A DNA stretch of 64,000 bases from contig NBBA01000005.1 of NCBI GenBank assembly GCA_002794785.1, forward strand, positions 1,426,001 through 1,490,000. The letters are read 5' to 3'. The DNA is from Coniferiporia sulphurascens (taxonomy: Eukaryota > Basidiomycota > Agaricomycetes > Hymenochaetales > Hymenochaetaceae). Made by a program: the position numbers and the translations under genes. Positions 21,504 to 35,082 of the stretch are shown here, piece after piece; position 1 is the first letter of the stretch; each line of letters opens with the position of its first letter. The notes under the pieces are model-generated. The model did not search any database, had not been told where the DNA came from, and was given only the letters and a program-made list of their open reading frames with translations.

Positions 21504-22669
21504 TCACATCATTCGGCGTTTCTTCGCTGTCCGTGAATAATGCGCGAGTACCCACTCCCGGTCGGCTTCATCTTGCTCGATTGTCCCCTGTCTAATTTCG
21601 TAAGCTAGAAAAACAGAAGCGCCGTAAAATGTTAATTAAAAAATAGTGTAATACTAGGAGCTAGCGTACGTTTCATTTCGAACCTGGGACCAACTTCCGC
21701 CAGTTCCACTTCCTTATAAGACGTTTTAACGAAGACGTGGTGCCTGCAAGCAAAAATATTTATTGTTAATAGCCTACTTCTCGCAGCTCTAAAGTCATAC
21801 CTAAATGAAATGAAGTCGTTCTCGTTCGCGAACGTCATTACACGTTTGCTATCTTCTTTCGGCACGGGAAATAGGTACTTCAGGATATCTCCCACGCGCT
21901 CGCCCAATTTGGAGCTGAAGTTGTCGAAGATAAGGTGCGGATACTGCTCCGAGACAGTGGAGGATTTGTAGGATGCGATATCGTGTCTAAGGGCCACATT
22001 GTGCAGGGAGATGTAGAGTGTCGGTCCGTGAGGAAAATGGGAAATAATCATTGCATCTACGAGAGTACGACCCGAAGTCAGCACACCAAAGATGGAGAAC
22101 CGAGCTAAATTTTACTCACCTGGAGTTCCGCGATGCTCATGCAATATAATAAGATCTGTGATCTCGTTAGACCGACAAGCCTCAGCGAGTTCCTTCACAA
22201 CATAGTTCCCGCGATTAATGCGGTGTGAATTGGGGAACACGAGACGCATTTCCTTCGTGAACTGCAACAGACGTGAACTTGGATCCCGCGACGTCGTGAT
22301 CATAATTTTCGGATCAAGGGTTCCTGCACGTGCGTATTCACTGTCGATGTGTGTTGTAGGGTCTGTTGTGCGGCGACAGGATTAACCGATGCTACGATTG
22401 CACAGAAGGCTTTGCAAACTCACCGCTCTGAGCCTCATCGAAAGCTAGGTCTTTTCCTAAAGTCTTTGCCTCCTTCCTGAGTTCTGTTGGAAGCTGCTTG
22501 CCACTCGCTAGTGCATCGCGCAATTGACGCTTCCTTTCGTGTGTCTGGCGCTCCTGTGCCTCGAGTGACTTCGCATAGACGTATTGCCTGCGTTCACGAG
22601 TTTGTCGGCGTAACTGGAGGGGTGACTTGTTAGCAATAGGGGAGATTGTCGACAGTAGTAACATACCAT
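21504..22669 (-). CDS. IMP4: U3 snoRNP protein Imp4 (Brix domain)
   Basis: Six exons (21504-21604, 21670-21743, 21801-22056, 22120-22362, 22424-22613, 22667-22669) encode 288 residues, matching Imp4. The N-terminus [19 protein letters not shown] is followed by [19 protein letters not shown] (start of the Brix fold), [17 protein letters not shown], and the C-terminus [16 protein letters not shown]. Imp4 bridges U3 snoRNA and pre-rRNA in the small-subunit processome. The first coding exon is the ATG alone, directly followed by a GTATGT donor, the same arrangement as RPL18 in this window. Confidence 0.94.
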
Positions 22670-23121
22670 TGGTGCTTTGCAAGGACGGCGACGATAAGGA
22701 CCAGTGGTGGATAGGATGAGTGCTTTTCGTGAAGTTTTTCAAATTCTACGATCGACGGTCCAAATAGGGTAATCCAAACTTCCCATTTTTTATGCTGTCA
22801 CCGGATCGACTTATATTTACAGAATTCAAGGCAGCAGAGTGGTTTAAATGTCATTTCGTCGTGAACAATTCCGTGTACGAGTACAATACATTATGGGCGT
22901 GCATATGGACCGAGGCAGTCCGCAGTGTCCGTCTCGAGTGTATGACAGGCGAATACAGGCTTACAGCATTGACTGTGGTCAATTTAGAAGGGTAAAAAGT
23001 CAAGTAGGACCGGCGAAACAACAGACAACGTATATAAGGCGTTACGAGTTGAAACCCCGAGAGAGCTTATAAACGTGGTACTGAGGAGTCAACATTCAAG
23101 ATACCTTGACATAGGGAATAA
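22670..23121. other. IMP4 upstream region / SSD1 3' flank
   Basis: About 450 bp between the IMP4 start and the SSD1 stop, both on the minus strand. No coding signal. Confidence 0.4.
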
Positions 23122-26100
23122 CTATTTTTTTAGTTCTTCAGCATAAGGGTTCACACTATAGACCTTGATGACCGGAGGACTCTTTGTTAGGTCCGCGGTG
23201 ACGATAACCTGTTATGGCAGTGAGCAGGATCGCCACTATCCGTAATCTCCAAGCTTGCTCACCGGCACTTCCATCAATTCGCGAATATCTTGAATTTTAT
23301 GCCCAGAGGGCGTTATTTTAAGTCCTTCGAACCTAGGCCGGTGTTTCGCCTGCGACAGCAATCGCTGCTTGGAAGTCTCTTTTACGTTGTCTTCATTACG
23401 CTGTGTCCTTCCGAGCACGATCTCGTCGGCATCATCCTCATCAAACAGGGCAGATTCGTCGTGGACGGAAAGAGAAGAAACTTCCATCTTTACAGCGTGC
23501 TGCTCAGCGGTCTGCTTCACCTTTTTTAGATGTTCATCATCGCTATTCTCAGCGAGCCAAGAAATAACGTCACGGTTTGACCAATAGATCTGTAAAGTAT
23601 GACTGTGCTCATCATAGACGTGGTTCTAGTAGATAGCCAGAATCAGTTACATATCATTGCCTAGTGAGACACCACCTACGTCAATGGGCATCTGATCCAC
23701 ATGGACTCGCTTCTCGATGCCAAACTCGGGCACAAGCACATCGAAGGCAGCATCGAGAACGCCAACCACCACGGCCGGCCGTATGACTGGTCCGTAGCGC
23801 TGCGTGAGGTCGGCGATGAGAACACACAGGTAGAGATGTGTTGACTGTTCCTGCGCCAGCTTGGCAGATTCTTTCTTTCTGTGGACAGGATGATTTATTA
23901 GAATGGTCAATAATCGGACTCAATATACTTACATGTTGCACTGCTGAGCAACCTTGGCAACGGAGTCGCGGTCCATCGCGAACTTGACCTCAGTGCCAGG
24001 CGCGCTCGATATTATAGACTCCAATTGTCGATGTACGACAACGTCCGCGTACCGACGGATCGGCGAGGTAAAGTGCGTGTACAACGGTTCATTCAAAGCA
24101 TAATGTTCGTATTTCGCAATATCCAGCATGCCCGCGCAGAAATATTTCGCAGTATGCATCGCCTTATAAGTGATGATTTGCAGGAGCTTGCGTGCAGTTT
24201 GGTCGTTGATAGCGTCAAAAGACTTCATGAAGGCGCCGGCGGATGACGTGTCGAAGTTGTAACCGAGACGTGCAGCTCGCTCCTTGAAAACATTAAGACG
24301 ACGCTCAATGGGCTCCTCGTGACGTCGAAGAAGTGCCTGTTCAGGTAGGTTGTGCGCAATCTGCTGAGCTACGGCAGTATTAGTGAGTAACATGAACTAC
24401 AAGAACTGCTTAGCAAGCTTCTGTTAAAGTCAGGAAAACATAAGTATACCTCTTCGATAAGTTTGTGTGCATCGGTCCTTTCGTACGGGGCAGTATCGCA
24501 GGGAAGGCCATGCTCGTCAAGAGAAAAGGAAAGATGAAGTGACTCGAGGCCGAGGAAACCTGTCTGGTAGCGCTTGGCGCGGAGTTTCATCGCAAGACCA
24601 CCCAGAATTTTAATGTCTCGCTCAACGTCTGCGGCGGAGAAATCCGACGATACCGGAGTATGGAGGGCCTTGCCACTTAGTACAGTTTGTGCATCAGTGT
24701 ACGTAAGACGGGAACATGACCTAAAAATGTATAAGTGTCGTCTTCATAAGTATTCACGGTGGGCACTGTACTTGATAATAGTCTTTTCAAAACGCTTCTT
24801 CGTAATTTTCCCATCCTCTGTCATGGTAAAAGTTACCGTAAATGCTAGACGTTCTTGTCCAGGTACAAGACTGCAGATCTGCTCGCTGAGCGCAGGAGGG
24901 AGCATTGGCACAGCACGCTGGACAAGATAGACGCTCGTCGCCCTTTTGCGTGCATCCCGATCGAGAGCTGTGTTTGGCTTTACGAAATGGGAGACGTCAG
25001 CAATGTGCACTGCAACGTCGTAGGTACCGTCTTCGTTTGTCTTAACAGAAAGCGCGTCGTCATAATCCTTAGCCGTGTCGGGGTCGATAGTAAAGACACG
25101 GTCTTGACGCATGTCCTTGCGGACCTCATATTCCCTTTCCGGAATACTGTGAAGTACCGCTTAATATCTATGGCTAAACATGGAATGAAAAGGGTCCCTT
25201 ACGTCCATGGTGTAGGGGGAAGGCACTTAAGGACATTCTCCGTGAATTCTTCAGTCGGGAAGTTGCAGTCCTTTAGCAACGCGCTTGTCTCGACCTCTAT
25301 ATCCCCAATCGGGCCAAGCTCCTCAACAAGAGTACCAAACGGATGGAGAGAGCTGATGGGCTAGGAAAAGGCTGCATCAGCAACTGATTGCGAAAGTTAT
25401 GGGGCCAATAAAAGGAATTACGTGACGCTTGATGCAGGCAACAAAGAGTCGATCCGCGTACGCCTCTGAGTTCTGGACGAAATCAGGAGGCGCCTGTTCG
25501 GTTGGGATAGCAATCAGAGGCACGCGTTTGTCTGTTGGCTTGAACCAGACTATTTTCGGTCGCTCAATGGGGCCGCGCTTTTGTTCTTCGCCACGGTCTC
25601 CCTCACGCTCACGACGCTCGGCCTCTTGCTTCTCCTTCGTCGCAGCAGATGATGGACGCAACAGACCCAAAGTTCCGGAGAAGAGCTGTCCGGGCATGCG
25701 CTCCACGACTGCGACGACATGCCCGGCAAATTGAGGCTTTACTTCATCGGTAACTCTAAAAGAAGGATGAGAAAACAATTACTCCGTAAGTAGTAACGCT
25801 TACTCTTCGTCCTCAAACAGCATGAGCCCTTGTCCTTCAACTTCGACATCATCCTTCTTCTTGTCATTTTTGCGTCCAGCAATTGACTTCGGGTCGTATG
25901 CTGCATTTTCTTCCTTCTTGCGCTTCTTCTCCTCTTTCTCCTTCTTCGTACCCCAGACCTCGTCGACATCAAGTAGTTCAACAGCGACTATATCACCTTC
26001 AAGGGCGCGATTGCGGTCTTTCGACCCACAAATGTAGATATCAGCGTCAAGAACTTCGGTGGCAACATACGCATCGGATCTGTTGCGCTTGTTTACACGC

Positions 26101-28023
26101 AGGATGCCAACGACGAGTTTACCTGCCGCAAGAAGGGGTGGCAAAGAGGCCTGCGGAAGATACGGAGCAAATAGAGACTTTCGTTGGGGCTGATTGCTCT
26201 GTTGTTGAAGTGCCATCTGGAACTGTTGCTGCTGCTGCTGGAGTAGATTTAGACCGCCAAGACCCATCATATTTGCCGCCATAACGTTCGGTAACATATT
26301 TGGGAAGCTGAAAGATGGAAGCTTCTGATGATGACCACCAGCCGCCGCGCGGAATTGCTGCAGACTCTGTAATTGGGCCTGAGCCTGAGCAAGATCTGTC
26401 AAGCCTGGGTTTGCGTTGATAGGGCCGACACCACCATCTGTACGCAATTCGTGTTCAATAATGATTTTTGGCTAGTCAAAAATTTCACTCACTCATACGC
26501 CAACTTGAGTCTGCGCGTGAGGCCTGACGTGAGTGCGCCGCCATTGCAGGTGGGGGAGCAAATCCGTCTTCAAAGCCCTCTTGCATATATGAATTAGGGT
26601 AACTAATGGATGCGTTCAATCCAGCGGTCTTATTCAAAACGTTGACGCTGTGACGACGACCATGACCCCTCGGAATGCCTTGCGAGGTGTCCAAATTTAA
26701 TGATGACATCGGCGCACTAAACTGGCCCATCGCAGAGAAACCGCCTCCCATCGCGCCTGGGAGTGTGCTTTGAACACGGCGATGCGCATTCATTCTTCCA
26801 GGGAAGCTGGAGCCCATGATTTGATTAGAGGCTAATTGTTGTTGATATAGTGCTGCTTGCTGCTGCTGTAAAGCCTCTATCTGGTTCTGTAAGGCCATCT
26901 GATGATGTGAAACTTAGCAGCACATTCTATTAATACGCATCATTACGCATACCTGTTCAGCCATTATGCCAGTGATCTCACCGCCACTGCTGTTGGTCCG
27001 TCTATGCTCTTGCGGTGGTGCTAAGCTTTCCTGTTGCTGCTGGTGCTGCTGGGGAAACTGGAAGTTCGCATCTTCCTCACTAATAGCAGGGCCAATTGAG
27101 GGTGGGTTGGTTCCGCGTCTCCTCGCGCCAAACGTAAATGTCGGAGCAAGCTGAGGCCTGCCCGAAGGCCCCAAAGACTCGCTTTGATCCTGGCGCGCAA
27201 GGGCTGCGAATCGCGGAGCGGTGAAATTCTGCGATTGCGAACGAGGTTGGTGGCCCGGGCTGAAAGGGGGTGCATCCGGGATCTCCCCCTCTTCGTAAGC
27301 TCCCATGCGATCTTCCGAGTCCTCCATCATAGAGCCCAAGTTTGGCGAATACGAGTTATAGCTGTTCATTACAGGTGCAGGATGTGCGCCAAGCGACGCT
27401 GACTTTCTGTGTCTAGGCGCTACGTCGGGAGCATTTAAGCCAGGATAGGCAGCGGCACCAGGTTGGAAAACGGGTGCATTCGCAGGTAGATTGGAATTCA
27501 TAGCCAGTGACGTAGGGTTCGGTGCGCTGATTGTAGGCATTTCGGGTGAGCCACCACTCGGAGGTGCCATACTCTTTAGGTCGGAGATCATGCGCTGCAA
27601 GTTCTCGAGAGCATCTCCGGGATTTTCCTCCACTTGATCGGGAGGTCGCGATGTCACTTGTGTGGCGTTCGCAGTAGTAGCAGGACCTTGTTGACGACCC
27701 GTCTGGTTATTGCCGTTACCCCCTCGTTTGCCGCCGCGGCCAGCGCCCCCTCTTGCATTCTTTGGAGCTGGCTTTCTGGTGTCGCTGCCGGAATTGCTCC
27801 TCTGAATAGAGTCGCCCTCCAAGTTTCTGGCAGAATTGTTGCTACCCCGAGACAATGGCCGCGCTGTGTCTTTCGCAGCTGACGAACCTTGAGCGGAACC
27901 GGTGCGGGGCGGACCTGAACGTTTGTTACCGCGTGCACCGGACCCGGGCTTGGAGGAATTGGGACCGCCTTTCTTAGGCCCGGGTTGTTGCTGTTGCGTT
28001 GTTGTAGGAGCTTCGTCCGTCAT
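23122..28023 (-). CDS. SSD1: Ssd1/Sts5-type RNA-binding protein, RNase II (RNB) family
   Basis: Eleven exons (23122-23208, 23263-23602, 23651-23878, 23933-24396, 24450-24720, 24772-25146, 25203-25360, 25422-25755, 25804-26437, 26493-26898, 26953-28023) give 1455 residues. The first ~570 are disordered, with Gly/Asn/Ser/Arg-rich stretches and several poly-Gln runs. Cold-shock-like domains follow (SLFAPYLPQASLPPLLAAGK onward), then the RNB domain with IDPDTAKDYDDALSV (~888-902), FTSPIRRYADVVVHR (~1192-1206) and a C-terminal S1-like barrel. Ssd1 homologues bind mRNAs for cell-wall proteins and control their translation and localisation. Budding-yeast Ssd1 has lost nuclease activity, yet here D889, D895, D897 and D898 keep the RNase II acidic pattern. 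The start is the first ATG of the long first exon. Confidence 0.92.
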
Positions 28024-28597
28024 ATCAAATCGTAAAGAGGTGACAGCTTGTGTGATTTTTTCTTTCTCACGTATTAGGTCGTGTATTTCGGATGTTTTTG
28101 ATGTTTAAATGTATTTTCAAGAGAACTCAGAGGACTGAAATGCGCGACCAGATTAGCCAAGCTATGGTGTGAGACTGCGGAACACGAGGCGCGTAGGGTA
28201 CGAACCTGAGAGTTGGAAAAGGAGGTGGATGTTTGGATGGCTTGCCCTGCTGGGCGAGTGGGACAGAAAGGCGGGGATGCCTGTGTAGGCTTGTAAGACT
28301 CTGCTTATCGGTCAAGTGAGTGGACGAAGGCAGGAGTTGAAGTGCTCTGCCAGAGCACACCGCAGGCGACTCGTGCTGCGCCCGTACGTACCAGCTTTCC
28401 CACGATCGGTTATGGTCCCGTTGCATCCTCCCTCTCTATTACATTTTTCAATAATATTTGCCAGGCACGTTTCCATCGGGTCACACCCAGACTCTAATAC
28501 GTTTCTAGGAGAATCCGTCTACACTACACACAAGTGAGCTACGGCAAAGTTACGATACTGTCCGAAGCCTGCCCTCTATAGGTTCGTCCGTGATCGT
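28024..28597. other. SSD1 upstream region / IDH2 3' flank
   Basis: About 570 bp without a supportable gene. Open frames here lack resemblance to known proteins. It probably holds the SSD1 promoter and 5' leader. Confidence 0.4.
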
Positions 28598-30483
<1,886 letters not shown>

Positions 30484-30788
30484 TGTAGATAAGGTCGACA
30501 CTGTGCAGCCCAGCCGCAAGTTAATGTCAAGAGGATGGATTGAGGTACCAGCAAAAAAGTGCAGACCCGGCCAACTCCGTGTTCGGGGAACTCGTCAGAA
30601 GAGTGACATCAGCCCGGTCTTCGATTCCACGTGCCATGGCAGGGCTTCTCCCCGAGTCCCGACAACTATATAAGTTCACCAAAAAGATAATAATGTGTCT
30701 ACGTATACGCGATACTTGTACAGTCCTTGGGAGCTCGGGAAAAAAATAAAGAATACAAAAAAAAAAAGTATGCGCGTCCGCGGGTTGG
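30484..30788. other. IDH2 upstream region / VPS24 3' flank
   Basis: About 300 bp between the IDH2 start and the VPS24 stop. It holds the IDH2 promoter; a long A run lies at about 30,757-30,768. No gene. Confidence 0.4.
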
Positions 30789-31643
30789 CTACCCACTCAG
30801 GAGGTCGTTGAGCTGTTTCTGATACTGCGCCAGGTTCATTTCCTCTTCCTCGACAGTCGCCTTTTGCACAACCTAAGAAGGATAATTCAGCAGAGGCGGT
30901 TGAGACGTAGGTTGGGCCACTAACGGGTAGATCGTCCTTGACCGTCCCAGCGGCGCCCAGCTTGCCATCCGTAATGTCATACAGCACCTTCTCGACCTCC
31001 GCATCGGCCTCCTCCTCTAATTCCTCATCGTCATTCATCTCCATCACATCATCTAGCATTTCCTCCATTATCCCGGCCTAGACATAATCAGAACCGGGAG
31101 CGCATGCATAAAGACAGGGTCATACCTTTGTCATCTCCATGCTCATTTCCCGCATGGATTGGCTAATTTGTGGAAGCTTGATGAGCGAATTTGACAACTT
31201 CATGATCTCCGTTGACTTCTGAAGCGTTCCAGAAATCTTAACCATTGCTAATAATCTGTTGTTAACAGTCTAGTATGCGCATAATCGACCAGGCTCACCC
31301 AATTGCTGCGCAAGCTGGTGATTGATAGACCCAAGTCGCGCTTTGCTCACAGACAACCGGTCTCTCTGCTTGTGGCTCCGGACGACCTCTCTGGCCAGTA
31401 GCCTAGCATTATCGACCTTCCCACTCTTCGCCAGCTGCTTCACCTGCCCTTGCGCCTTGCGCGTAGCCATTTCTAGCTACGAACACGTGAATAAATCTAG
31501 ACGCCAGTTCATGAACACATAGGACCACGTACCTGTCTCATTTCTCGATCAAGCTGACGCTGCTCGCTGCGTATCTTAGCCTGCCATGCTTTGATCTTCT
31601 CCTCCGGGCTAGGACCATAGATAAAGCGGCTAATCGACTGCAT
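30789..31643 (-). CDS. VPS24: ESCRT-III subunit Vps24/CHMP3
   Basis: Five exons (30789-30872, 30925-31077, 31126-31247, 31299-31476, 31533-31643) give 215 residues, the normal Snf7-family size. The basic N-terminal helices read WQAKIRSEQRQLDREMRQLE and ARLLAREVVRSHKQRDRL. ISGTLQKSTEIMKLSNSLIK and the following MSMEMTKAGIMEEMLDD place it in the Vps24/CHMP3 branch. The acidic C-terminal half carries the autoinhibitory and MIM region. The protein polymerises with Snf7 and Vps2 on endosomal membranes during multivesicular-body sorting. Confidence 0.92.
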
Positions 31644-31872
31644 GAGTCCTGGTCATGGATTAGCTGCAAGACGCGAATCGCACCCAGCGCGCCACATCAT
31701 TGCCTAGTTGGGCGAGTCATATTCGCAGCACTGGGTTATTTACACCAGTGTACACTACATGTATGATTGCGATGTGGTAACCAAAGATTATTAAACGCTA
31801 CTGGTAAGGTAGCGGCGGAAACAAAACAACTTTTGTCCTAAATCTATCTGTGATAAGCAAAACACATAATGT

Positions 31873-33330
31873 CTAATTGGTCCTGTAAAGAGCTCGCTTG
31901 GCGACCTTGACGATAAGGGGAGTATCCGGGAACGCCAATTCCTCAAGATTGGTCGCGTACTGATAGAAAAGACTTAGTTCCGTTGCGAGTAACTTAGTTC
32001 GGTTCATAACTTACGGGAGTGGGAACGTCAGCACCGGTAACACGCTCAACAGGCGCGTCAAGATAGTCGAAAGCTTCGCTCTCTACTATCTGCGCGCAAA
32101 TCTCGCTACCAACACCAAACGCGGGGAAGCCCCCTTCAACAATGATTAGGCTGTGAGGAGATGATAATGATGTCAATCCTAGAATACAGTCCTTTAAAAG
32201 CGTCAATACTGACCGATTGGTTTTCTTGACGGATGCCTTGATGGTGTCGATATCAAGCGGACGAATGCTGCGAAGGTTGATGACCTCCGCCTTGATACCC
32301 TCTTTTGCAAGCTCCTGAGCAGCCTCGAGTGAGTGTGTCACCATCTTACTGTGTGCGACGATCGTAACATCGCTGCCCTCAAGTTCAACCTTCGCCTTGC
32401 CGATAGGGAGTACAAAGTTGTCGGACATCGCCTCCTGCGACATTGGGAAGGTTACACCATACATCATCTCGTTTTCTAGGAATACGATGGGATTGGGGTC
32501 ACGGATAGCCGCCTTGAAAGAAAGAAATTATTAATACGCGTCGGCTTGCATGGAATGCCACGATGCGTATACTTGCCTTCAGTAAGCCCTTGCAGTCCTC
32601 TGCAGACCATGGGCTCACAACCTTCAGACCGGGAATTTGACCATACCATGACGCGAAATCTTGCGAGTGTTGTGCGCCGACACCGGCAGCTGCGCCGTTA
32701 GGACCACGGAAAACGACGGGGCATGGAACGTTGCCACCAGACATATAGTACGTCTTTCCAGCGGAATTTACAATCTGGTCGATAGCTTGCATAGCGAAGT
32801 TGAAGGTCATAAACTCGCAACTAGTCAAACAATCACGTCAGAATCGGCCCTGTCCGTGAACAGCGTAAGAGCCTCACACCGGACGTAAACCAGACAACGC
32901 GGCACCAACAGCAATACCAGCGAAGCCCATTTCAGTGATGGGCGTGTCCACGACACGCTTCTCACCGAACTTGTCTAGGAGACCCTTCGTAACCTATATT
33001 TGACGTGATAAGTTCATGGCATCCAGCGATATAAAAAGAAATGATTTGCCTTGTAAGCGCCATTATAACGAGCGACCTCCTCTCCCAAGATGAATACATT
33101 TTCATCTCGAAGCATCTCCTCCTCCATGGCAGTGTTTAGTGCTTCACGAACGGTCATCTGTCCAGAATGAGGTGTGAGCTGGCGAGTACGAGTTAATTCA
33201 ACCCGCTGTGACCAACCTGGTGCTCGCTTTGGGATGCATACCCGCGTGCAAAAGCCAGCCGACGCGTCACAGGCAGGGCAGGACGCGAACGAGCGAAGGT
33301 GCGGGAGAGGCGGGCAAAACGAGCGGCCAT
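31873..33330 (-). CDS. PDB1: Pyruvate dehydrogenase E1 component, beta subunit (mitochondrial)
   Basis: Seven exons (31873-31959, 32015-32150, 32214-32512, 32577-32820, 32878-32993, 33050-33157, 33217-33330) give 367 residues. An Arg-rich presequence ([20 protein letters not shown]) precedes [75 protein letters not shown] and [16 protein letters not shown] motifs identify E1 beta. It forms the E1 tetramer with the alpha subunit in the complex that makes acetyl-CoA. Two introns use GC donors: 32994-33049 (AAG|GCAAAT) and 32513-32576 (AAG|GCAAGT). No in-frame GT alternative was found for either. Confidence 0.95.
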
Positions 33331-33891
33331 GGTGAGTGCACCTCTAGTGAGCCAGACGACGTCTGCGCAGAGAGAAGACCGGTTTGGCTTGCCGCGAACA
33401 GCCCAATATAGTTTCTCCGGCCCGATGATCGTCGGCCCGGCCGTCGCCAGCCTCTCAGCCGGCCAAGCTTAAGTCTCCCGAGGTCTCTTTAACACTCTCC
33501 CCGATTTCCAGCTCTGGGACTCGAAGGCCTTGTATCCGTCTCTGCTTGATGCATAGCTTTTTTGCTTCATAAATCTGATGGACTCTAACCAACGCTGGCC
33601 TGTCCCTTTAGGATAATTGCTTCCGCTACTGACTCCTTGCCTGGCGGTGCTTGTCTTCCGCATTTCTAGTTTACGATTCCCCCTTAGCTGAGTTATAACT
33701 AGCTTGCAAAAACGCATGAATTTTGCGCTCGGAACCAGACTTATGGGACTCTGTCGATCCAGTAGCACTTGCCAGCCCGTATACTGTTCCTTCAGCTCTG
33801 GTCCCGCCGTCTTGTCATCTGAGAGGCTGGCATCCACCTAATCTTGCGGTAATCCTGCTCCTATTTAACTCCGGTTTCATCTTTCACCGCG
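33331..33891. other. Divergent promoter region, PDB1 / Kre9-like gene
   Basis: About 560 bp between two divergent start codons. A 122-codon minus-strand frame lies inside but shows no family resemblance. No other feature can be supported. Confidence 0.4.
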
Positions 33892-35082
33892 ATGCTGGTT
33901 CAATCGATTCTACTGGTCTCCATTGTCTGCAACATGCAATCGGTATTCGCGCAGCTCAAGCTCACGATTCCGAAACTAAATAAAACGTTCGTGGCCGGAT
34001 CCGCCTGTAACATTGCGTGGGTCTCCGATCCCTCAGGAAACTGGAGAAACATGACTATTGGTAGGGTATCTCTCCCTAGTTCTAAGATACAATTAACCAA
34101 GGCCCCGCGTTTTCCTCGACCAGACCTCTTATCAAGCTCAAAACACAATATGAGCTTCGTCCAGAACGTTGTATCCGGACTGGATGGCACAATTAGGTTA
34201 CACACACCATTCTCGTGGACTTGCCCTGAAGTCAATCCAGGTTCTACGACTTATCTCTATCAGGTACAATCCACTTCCTGCAAGGTTCGCTCAACCTCAA
34301 ACTGTGTTCGCGGAATCTATTCTTCCTAGTTCACGAATGGGAACGATAAAGCGACAAGAACATGGACGGCACAGTTTACGGTAGGTAGTAATGAATCCTG
34401 TTCATCCGCCGCGCGAGTACCGGCACAACTAATTTACATTTACGAAGATAATACCTTCTTCAAATGAGACGGAGTCACCTAAGAATACACGACGGCCAAA
34501 CAGGGGGTTTGTGCCGTGGGGGATTAGACTCCCAGTTTGTCGGCCCCCTGTTACAGGCAACTGGGGCAGCGCCGTCACGCAAAAGACACGTATGATTCCA
34601 CGAGCCGATAAGGGTAGGAGCAGGCTGGTTTTCAAATCGATATCTGACCTGACTTAACCGCTAACCCAGATCGTTTAAACAGGAGTGAGGTCAGCGGCGA
34701 TGGCACCTATCAGGCAGCGACAAAGCCGAAGATACACCCTGCGAACATTTCTGCTGCTAGGTCGGCGGCTGCGCGCGCTTCTGCCATAGTACACGGGCAC
34801 GACCCTACCTCAAACCATGACTTTGACTTCAGTTCTGGCCTATCTGGCTCGGGTGATCCCGACTCGGACTCACAACTTCCTCATCTTAATAGCGATGACC
34901 TCGACCCTGGCTCAGGACCCTCGGCGGTGCCAAATGAAAAAATTGGCAAGGGTCGCAATGCACCTGTTACGGTCAGCCCCCCTGGTCACCCGACCAAAAG
35001 TGACGCTAGTTTATCGGCCTTCAGGCCATTTCCTGTGCTTTTGGTCTCCACATTTACTATGCTGGCGGTTGCGATCACGTAG
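33892..35082 (+). CDS. Kre9/Knh1-like, GPI-anchored cell-surface protein
   Basis: Four exons (33892-34263, 34330-34380, 34448-34627, 34690-35082) give 331 residues. A signal peptide (MLVQSILLVSIVCNMQSVFA) precedes one domain (~21-141) with FVAGSACNIAWVSDPSGNW, SGLDGTIRL, TTYLYQF, then FTNGNDKATRTWTAQFT. This is the pattern of the Kre9/Knh1 N-terminal fold found in Ser/Thr-rich GPI proteins. A Ser/Gly/Asp-rich linker follows, and the C-terminus ends in a hydrophobic tail (PFPVLLVSTFTMLAVAIT) expected for GPI attachment. The junctions of exons 1-3 are well supported. The third intron (34628-34689, donor GTTTTC) is a best guess, so the linker sequence is uncertain. Likely role: wall or surface glucan-associated protein. 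Confidence 0.68.

Noticed and set aside
33469..33837. Minus-strand 122-codon frame between PDB1 and the Kre9-like gene
   Set aside because: Composition is not protein-like, there is no recognisable motif, and the space is needed for two promoters.
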